Shown piece after piece: positions 58,855 through 64,000 of a stretch of 64,000 nt of DNA. The notes under the pieces were generated by a model, which saw nothing but the letters and a program-made list of their open reading frames with translations, made no database searches and was not told the origin of the DNA. This stretch comes from Chryseobacterium tagetis (GTDB lineage Bacteria > Bacteroidota > Bacteroidia > Flavobacteriales > Weeksellaceae): contig NZ_JAERSE020000003.1 in assembly GCF_016735585.2 (NCBI RefSeq), positions 620,001 through 684,000 of the forward strand, written 5' to 3'. A program made the position numbers and the translations under genes. The number at the start of each line of letters is the position of its first letter. Position 1 is the stretch's first letter.

Positions 58855-58889
58855 TAGATTCCCGGATCATCTGGGAATCTGAATTTTTA
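58855..58889 (+). terminator. Hairpin between the reductase and MFS genes
   Basis: Stem AGATTCCC / GGGAATCT with a 9-base loop, then GAATTTTTAA. It touches the first possible MFS start, so it may be a partial terminator that lowers MFS expression. Confidence 0.55.
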
Positions 58890-60101
58890 ATGAAAAGATG
58901 TAATGATAGAATGGTAACACTGAAACAAAAAAATAAATTTATTGCTACAATTTTAGCATTTGCCGTAATTCCTATGTCGGGTTTGGCAACCGATATTTAC
59001 CTGCCTTCAATGCCGAGTATGGCGACCGAACTGCATCAGACGGAAAGCAATATTCAGCTTACTTTATCCATATTTTTAATCAGCTATGGACTTACCCAAT
59101 TTTTTGCAGGAAGTATCGTTGATTCTTTCGGAAGATATAAAGTTTCAATGGCCTCGCTGGCTTTATTTGTGATTTCATTTTTAATAACAGCGACGACTCA
59201 GAATATTTTTGTGATCTACGCAATGCGTGTATTACAGGGTGTTTTGTCAGGTTTTGCCGTAGTTTCCAAAAGAGCGTTTTTCGTAGATGTATATGAAGGA
59301 GACGAACGGAAACATTATTTGAGTATCATGACCATTGTTTGGTCTGTTGGTCCTATCATTGCGCCGTTTATCGGAGGATATTTACAGAAAAATTTCGGAT
59401 GGCAGTCCAATTTCTATGTATTGGCGGGATACAGTGTATTGCTTTTAGTGTTAGAATTCCTATTCTCGGGTGAGACACTGAAAAAAAGAAATCCTTTTCA
59501 TATTGAATTCTTGTTGAAAGAATATGATTCTATGTTTAAAGCAAAAGATTTCTTCTACGGAATGCTGATGTGCGGACTGAGCTATTCAATGATTATGTTT
59601 TTTAATCTGTGCGGATCCTTTATTATTGAGCATAAAATGGGCTATTCGGAAGTGGTTGCAGGATATGTTTCCCTTATCCTTGGTTTTGCCTGGATGACAG
59701 GAGGATTCTTGGGAAAAGCATTGATTAATAGAGCATTTTTGCCTAAAATTCGCTATGCCAACTTCATGCAGCTGATTTTAATCATTCTGATGTTTGTGGC
59801 TTCTTATTTCTCAAGCAATATTTACAGCTTAGTTGCATTTGCGTTTTTAATTCATGTGACGGCCGGGTTTATCTTTAATAACTATTTTTCATACTGTATC
59901 GGAAGATTCCCGAATTCAGCAGGAATTGCGGGTGGTTTAACAGGCGGAATTGCTTTTATCATTACATCAGCGCTCAGCTACGGAATTGTGGCGATCATTA
60001 AGCCTCAGATTCAGTTACAGGTTGCAGAAGGCTACTTTGTCTTAGGAATGCTGGGATTGTTTATTTTAAGTATGATTAAATTCAGAAAAGCACATGCTTA
60101 A
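58890..60101 (+). CDS. MFS drug-efflux transporter (Bcr/CflA-like)
   Basis: A transporter of 403 residues (396 if the in-frame ATG at 58911 is used, which gives the more usual short cytoplasmic lead). It has twelve predicted membrane segments. The first segment is followed by TDIYLPSMPSMATELHQTES, the motif typical of the Bcr/CflA subgroup; motif A is seen as SIVDSFGRYKVSM near residue 78. It exports hydrophobic drugs or dipeptides using the proton gradient. Third gene of the AraC - reductase - MFS group. Confidence 0.88.
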   Translation: MKRCNDRMVTLKQKNKFIATILAFAVIPMSGLATDIYLPSMPSMATELHQTESNIQLTLSIFLISYGLTQFFAGSIVDSFGRYKVSMASLALFVISFLITATTQNIFVIYAMRVLQGVLSGFAVVSKRAFFVDVYEGDERKHYLSIMTIVWSVGPIIAPFIGGYLQKNFGWQSNFYVLAGYSVLLLVLEFLFSGETLKKRNPFHIEFLLKEYDSMFKAKDFFYGMLMCGLSYSMIMFFNLCGSFIIEHKMGYSEVVAGYVSLILGFAWMTGGFLGKALINRAFLPKIRYANFMQLILIILMFVASYFSSNIYSLVAFAFLIHVTAGFIFNNYFSYCIGRFPNSAGIAGGLTGGIAFIITSALSYGIVAIIKPQIQLQVAEGYFVLGMLGLFILSMIKFRKAHA

Positions 60102-60265
60102 TTTTAAAAATAAAGAATTTGAACCATTAAGTTGTATTTAAGAATAATAAGATTGTTTCAGCTTTAAAGCTTAAAACAGGATGTTTTTCTTAATTCAACT
60201 TATGATCTTACAGATGCTTAATGGTTTACATCAATATTTATATTTTCTACTCATAATTTTCTACA

Positions 60266-60300
60266 ATAAAACCTCTCAGATATTGAGAGGTTTTATCTTT
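60266..60300 (+). terminator. Terminator after the MFS gene region
   Basis: Perfect 13-bp stem ATAAAACCTCTCA / TGAGAGGTTTTAT with a 5-base loop and CTTT. It lies 165 bases after the MFS stop; nothing else is visible in that gap. Confidence 0.8.
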
Positions 60301-60362
60301 ACATAAGTAATTTGAAAAGTTGATATTTGTTTTAGTAAAGACGGATGAGTTTTATTTTTACT

Positions 60363-60755
60363 TTAAATTCTTTCCAACACTAATTTCTGATCATAGATTC
60401 TTCTGAACATAAAATAGGTGACAGAAAGCACTGTGAACGCAACCATCGCATCAATAGTTGCTGGAAAACCAAGCACTGCAATTTTTGAGAAAAAGGCGAA
60501 AATAATATCAAAGAACATTCCTGCAAATACCCATTCTTTTAATCTTAATAGCCTGTTAGGAAGTAATAAAACGATAATTCCAGATAATTTGAATACGCCT
60601 AAAATGTAGATGAAATGCGATGGATAGCCTAGTTGTTGTGTGATATCCCAAACGACCGGATTTTTTGTCAGTTCAAAGAAACCGCTTGCTCCAAACCAAA
60701 GAGACATAAAGATTGCGCCTGACCAAAAGATGATTTTTTCTGTTTTTGTTTCCAT
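60363..60755 (-). CDS. DoxX-family membrane protein
   Basis: The 130-residue product has four membrane segments (~9-29, 45-65, 72-92, 98-118) with the DoxX pattern: GASGFFELTKNPVVWDIT after the first, YPSHFIYILGVFKLSGIIVL spanning the second, and RLKEWVFAGMFFDIIFAFFS in the third. DoxX-like proteins are linked to thiol/redox stress; the enzymatic role here is unknown. It is divergent from nothing nearby and likely monocistronic. Confidence 0.88.
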   Translation of the reverse strand: METKTEKIIFWSGAIFMSLWFGASGFFELTKNPVVWDITQQLGYPSHFIYILGVFKLSGIIVLLLPNRLLRLKEWVFAGMFFDIIFAFFSKIAVLGFPATIDAMVAFTVLSVTYFMFRRIYDQKLVLERI

Positions 60756-60816
60756 TTTTTTATTGTTTTAAGTTGTTAATATTTTATTGTTTTTTAAGAT
60801 GATTTTTGTGAATTAC

Positions 60817-60893
60817 TGTCATTCTGACGAAGGAAGAATCTCAACCTCAAATAATAGATTCTTCATTGCACTTTCACTTCATTCAGAATGACA
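60817..60893 (-). repeat. TGTCATTC palindromic repeat, copy 4 (diverged)
   Basis: A 77-bp member of the same family as 45851-45925 in opposite orientation: TGTCATTCTGACGAAGGAAG ... TCATTCAGAATGACA, with a changed centre. It lies between the DoxX gene and the DUF1223 gene. Confidence 0.8.
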
Positions 60894-60907
60894 AAAGAGA
60901 TGTTGTT

Positions 60908-61687
60908 TTAGAAAGAAGCTTTTGCAGCACCAAGAATTTCCCCCGATCTCATATTCTGGATCATTCCGATAATTTCCCAGTCATTCGTATTGAAATTCTC
61001 CGGAAGTCTGAAGCTTGTTGTTCCTGTTGTAGCATTTTTTAAAGCAATTTGATTCTGTTGATGAACAATTTGCCAGTGAATCAGATGACGGCCTTCATTT
61101 TCGCCTTTTTGTACGTTGGTAGAAGATTTTTTTTCAACCAGTGTGATGAGTACTTTATTTTGAGAATTACTTTCTGAAGTTTTAAAATTTACACTGATTT
61201 CTTTCTCAGAAGTTTTTGCAGAGAGATTAATTGTAACGTTATTAGAATTAAATAAAGCGGTTTGGATTGAATTTTCTACCGCCTCCTGATCAGAGCCTAC
61301 AAACTCCTTTTTACCGTTTATGATCAATTGTGGTGTGTACACCTGTGAGTGTAAAGTCTGGGCATATTGCTGTTGGCGTTTGGAATTTTCCGCACTGCTG
61401 AATTTGTCCTTCCAGCCAAGATTATTCCAGTAATCTACATGATAGGAGAGGATGTAGACCTGCTGATCTTTGTATTTTTCTTCGATTTCTCCCATCAACT
61501 TATCTGCGGGTGGACAGCTTGAACAGCCTTCGGAAGTGAATAATTCCAACACGGCAAGTCCGTTATTGTTTGCTTTTGTTGAGGTACGTTGTGGTGCCGT
61601 TTCTTTTTTTTCCTGATAAACGAATGCGGATACAGCGAATAGTAATGCTATGAAAATTGCTGTTCCTATTAGATTCTTTAGTATCAT
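60908..61687 (-). CDS. DUF1223 thioredoxin-like exported protein
   Basis: A 259-residue protein with an N-terminal membrane anchor or signal (LIGTAIFIALLFAVSAFVY) and a thioredoxin-like DUF1223 domain: VLELFTSEGCSSCPPADKLM with the CxxC motif near residue 55, VYILSYHVDYWNNLGWKDKF, and YTPQLIINGKKEFVGSDQEA with a cis-Pro-like site near residue 122. The C-terminal half is beta-rich. It probably has periplasmic redox activity, but the partner is unknown. It is separated from DoxX only by the repeat. Confidence 0.88.
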   Translation of the reverse strand: MILKNLIGTAIFIALLFAVSAFVYQEKKETAPQRTSTKANNNGLAVLELFTSEGCSSCPPADKLMGEIEEKYKDQQVYILSYHVDYWNNLGWKDKFSSAENSKRQQQYAQTLHSQVYTPQLIINGKKEFVGSDQEAVENSIQTALFNSNNVTINLSAKTSEKEISVNFKTSESNSQNKVLITLVEKKSSTNVQKGENEGRHLIHWQIVHQQNQIALKNATTGTTSFRLPENFNTNDWEIIGMIQNMRSGEILGAAKASF

Positions 61688-61832
61688 TTCTTTTAATTTT
61701 GATTCAAAAGTAGATACCTTTCCGAGGCAGAAGAATACAAAAAAGGTTCAACCGGACAAAATGAATGGTGAACCTGTATTTTATAAACTTAAAATTTTTT
61801 AGCAGAATGCTGAAAGAGGTAAGATTGTAGTT

Positions 61833-62597
61833 TTAGCGGTCTTCCAGCCAGGTGAAAAAACTGTGGGATTTTTCTTTATTGATCAAGAGTTGCTCCGGAG
61901 TTTCAACGGTTAACTTTACTAATATTTTTCGCTGAAAGTAATGCTCCATCTCCTTGATCGCACTGAAATTGATAATGTATTGCCGATTCACTCTGAAAAA
62001 CTGTTTGGGAGAAACCTGTTCCGCAATTTGTCCGAGTGTTTGGGTAAGCTGAAACTGTTGCTTATCAAAAGTCATCAAATGCGTAATCTCATTGTGAATA
62101 AAGAAATAAGCAATGTTTTCCGTTGGAATGGTCGTGTATTTCTGATTTTTAAAAACTAAAAAACTTGTTTTTGCAGGAGTCTGAGGCTGCGTAATTTTCT
62201 GTATGAGAGCTTCAAGGTCGGGAAGTTCTGTTTTCTGAAAGAATTTCTTTAATTCATCCACTTTTCTGAAAGCTTCGGCAATATCTTCACGTGAAAAGGG
62301 TTTTAGCACATAATCGACTCCTTTACTTTTAAAGGCATCGAGCATGTACTGATCGAAAGCGGTACAGAAAACCACCGGACAGGTGATTTCAGTCTGCTTA
62401 AAGATTTCAAAGGATAATCCGTCTGATAAATGAATATCCATGAAAATAAGATCGGGTTTGCTGTCTTTCAGCGCTTCAATGCTCATTTCAATGCTGTCGT
62501 AAACTCCAATGATTTTTGCTTCAGGTTTTAATTCTGTGATTAAGTTCTGAAGGGATTTTGCGGCTCTGAATTCGTCTTCAATAATGATTATATTCAT
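61833..62597 (-). CDS. LytTR-family response regulator
   Basis: The 254-residue regulator has a receiver domain with acidic residues E7/D8, phospho-acceptor Asp54 in LIFMDIHLSDGLSFE and Lys in YVLKPFSREDIAEAF. A LytTR DNA-binding domain follows from ~150 (FFRVNRQYIINFSAIKEMEH). Its start lies 20 bases inside the upstream kinase gene, so the two are translationally coupled. A second pair of this kind is at 17130-18886. Confidence 0.92.
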   Translation of the reverse strand: MNIIIIEDEFRAAKSLQNLITELKPEAKIIGVYDSIEMSIEALKDSKPDLIFMDIHLSDGLSFEIFKQTEITCPVVFCTAFDQYMLDAFKSKGVDYVLKPFSREDIAEAFRKVDELKKFFQKTELPDLEALIQKITQPQTPAKTSFLVFKNQKYTTIPTENIAYFFIHNEITHLMTFDKQQFQLTQTLGQIAEQVSPKQFFRVNRQYIINFSAIKEMEHYFQRKILVKLTVETPEQLLINKEKSHSFFTWLEDR

Positions 62598-63594
62598 GGA
62601 TAAGAGGGAGTTTTATTTGAAAGGTTTTTTCGTCGGAATTAATTTCAATTTCCTGTTCAAGCAGGTGTTGATAACGTAATTTTATGTTGTCAAGCCCAAT
62701 TCCTAATGAATCTTCAACAGTCATTTTTTTCTGAATGGGATTTTCAATGATGATCTTGTTTTCCGTATCATAGATTTTGATGTGTAAAGGTTTGCTTTGT
62801 GAAACAATATTGTGTTTAATACAGTTTTCCACCAATAATTGCAAAGTAAAAGGTGGAATTAATGTTTTTAAAACGTTTTCATTTAATTCCTGAGTAAGTG
62901 TGATTCCTTCGCCAAAACGGGCTTTTTGTAGAAAAATATACGAATCGATGATTTTCATTTCTTCCTGAACGGTAATAAGATCCAGTTTTCTGCTTTCCAG
63001 TGTAAATCTGTAAAAATCAGAAAGCTTCATGATGAAATCTACGGTTTCAGAATCATTCGTTTCCGCCATAGATTTCAATGTATTTAAGCTGTTAAAAAGA
63101 AAATGCGGATTGATCTGCTGTTTTAATAGCTCAAACTGAGCACCCAGATTGTCGCTTTTTACTTTTTCCAACTCCAGCTGAACCTGTTGTCCGGCATAAT
63201 TATTTTGCAATAAAGTGAGAAACATATAACATACAAGGTTGATCAGGATTCCGCGAACTTCGATCATTAACATGGTCGGTCCAAAATTAATATGCGATAA
63301 AATAAGCTGCTGAATCCATGCCAAACCAAGCATCACGATCATTCCGAAAGCAAGAACAACCATCAGTCTTGAATAGGAAATATTCTGACGTCTTTTTCCT
63401 GTGTTCCGGTTCAGCATATAAATGTTGAGGTACCACATGATGACAGAAAAAGCAGCGGTTATGGCTGAATTTACTACCGCTTCTTCCCAGTTGAATGCAT
63501 GGGAAGCCAGTTGCGGAACTGAAGATAATATTCCCAAAAAGAGGGAGCTTATCCAAATAACGGCCTGTGAGATTTTGATTTTTTGTTGTTGCAT
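62578..63594 (-). CDS. LytS/YehU-type sensor histidine kinase
   Basis: A 338-residue kinase with four membrane segments (~10-30, 40-62, 76-99, 108-130). The His_kinase domain has phospho-acceptor His164 in LLKQQINPHFLFNSLNTLKS, and a HATPase half carries the N-box LLVENCIKHNIVSQS and DSLGIGLDNIKLRYQ. It overlaps its response regulator gene by 20 bases. The signal and target genes are unknown; no transporter is adjacent, unlike the first pair. Confidence 0.92.
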   Translation of the reverse strand: MQQQKIKISQAVIWISSLFLGILSSVPQLASHAFNWEEAVVNSAITAAFSVIMWYLNIYMLNRNTGKRRQNISYSRLMVVLAFGMIVMLGLAWIQQLILSHINFGPTMLMIEVRGILINLVCYMFLTLLQNNYAGQQVQLELEKVKSDNLGAQFELLKQQINPHFLFNSLNTLKSMAETNDSETVDFIMKLSDFYRFTLESRKLDLITVQEEMKIIDSYIFLQKARFGEGITLTQELNENVLKTLIPPFTLQLLVENCIKHNIVSQSKPLHIKIYDTENKIIIENPIQKKMTVEDSLGIGLDNIKLRYQHLLEQEIEINSDEKTFQIKLPLIHEYNHY

Positions 63595-63732
63595 GACAAC
63601 TGCGGATTTTAAAGGTGTTAAGGTAGGTAAAATGCTTTGAATTTAATAGTGAATTGATAATTTACATTTCACTCAAAAAATCCGGAGCTGATTTTTCAAC
63701 TCCAGACTTTCAGATTTCATTTTTACTTTTAT

Positions 63733-64000
63733 TTAAGGTCTTACGACGGGTTTGTAGCTTAAAATATATTGTATTCTTTCTTCTTTATTCGGCTGAATTT
63801 TTTCTTTTTCTGAAGAGTTTTGGATCTTGTAGGAAATATTTCCGTTTTTATCAACGCTGAGGGTTTCTATACTTAGCAGTTCTCCTGTGATGGTTCCTCC
63901 TATGTATTGTGGATTTTCATGGTATTTCCAGGTCACCAGTTTAAATTCAGAATTGGGATCTGGCTGATGATTTTCATGGGTTAAAGATTTCAAAGCTTCT
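63733..64000 (-). CDS. C-terminal part of a protein cut by the window edge
   Basis: On the minus strand the frame is open from the right edge to a stop at 63733. No ATG lies in the visible part, so the start is outside. The 89 visible residues (with KLVTWKYHENPQYIGGTITG near the start and ending ILSYKPVVRP) are hydrophilic and beta-prone. I recognise no family. Confidence 0.6.
   Translation of the reverse strand, partial: EALKSLTHENHQPDPNSEFKLVTWKYHENPQYIGGTITGELLSIETLSVDKNGNISYKIQNSSEKEKIQPNKEERIQYILSYKPVVRP

Noticed and set aside
1..64000. tRNA or rRNA genes
   Set aside because: No cloverleaf-like or rRNA-like sequence was noticed in the gaps; a tRNA scan would be needed to exclude a cryptic one.

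Overview
The window looks like chromosomal DNA of a flavobacterium, most likely Chryseobacterium or a close Weeksellaceae relative. The inference rests on low GC content, Bacteroidota-type promoters (TAnnTTTG at -7, sometimes TTG at -33), a type IX secretion (type B) C-terminal sorting domain, a class A beta-lactamase resembling the CIA/CGA/PER group, a 1231-residue PurL with fused glutaminase, and short palindromic repeats of kinds common in Chryseobacterium and Flavobacterium genomes. The genus is inferred; no rRNA or tRNA gene was seen. Layout: 1-12 kb holds an AraC regulator cut by the left edge, a MITE-like element, purB, a WG-repeat protein, purL, an orphan barstar, an SGNH hydrolase overlapping a gamma-glutamylcyclotransferase-like gene, a GyrI-like ligand-binding protein behind a perfect palindrome, a DgkA-type lipid kinase and dnaN. 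12.1-18.9 kb is a probable operon: a TolC-like outer-membrane protein, a MacA-like adaptor, a MacB-type ATPase and permease, then a LytS-type histidine kinase and a LytTR response regulator. 19-32.5 kb is mostly housekeeping and secreted functions: pheT, a META-domain lipoprotein, a GT-C-like membrane protein, 3-hydroxyacyl-CoA dehydrogenase, class A beta-lactamase, GH5+CBM6 glycosidase, Gfo/Idh/MocA oxidoreductase, pcm and a D-2-hydroxyacid dehydrogenase. 32.9-37.1 kb is one giant secreted T9SS protein. The most unusual part is 37.2-46.1 kb. A DUF559 nuclease-like gene is bracketed by roughly 52-bp G/C-rich palindromic repeats, with a third, inverted copy nearby. hutU follows, and its last ~125 bp are duplicated as a decayed copy on the far side of a WG-repeat gene. 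A second duplicated block (hutU terminator plus adjoining hairpin) brackets a DUF6624-like gene. Next come a DUF4365 PD-(D/E)XK-like nuclease facing a palindrome-rich promoter region, a frameshifted DUF6261-like gene, and a ~290-bp inverted-repeat element. I read this as an insertion hotspot on the 3' side of hutU. 45-49.3 kb carries an NAD(P)-binding protein, a TPR protein, and two tandem paralogues that join an N-terminal four-cysteine module to one membrane segment and a TonB-receptor-plug-like C-terminus. Copies of a TGTCATTC...GAATGACA palindrome lie between these genes. 49.4-64 kb holds a GapN-like dehydrogenase, an ECF sigma factor with a membrane partner, a SanA/YdcF-like protein, an S41 peptidase, a metallo-beta-lactamase-fold hydrolase, a short GNAT protein, an AraC - aldo/keto reductase - MFS group, DoxX, DUF1223, a second LytTR two-component pair, and a gene cut by the right edge. 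All functional calls come from reading translated sequence and motifs by eye; no database search was run.
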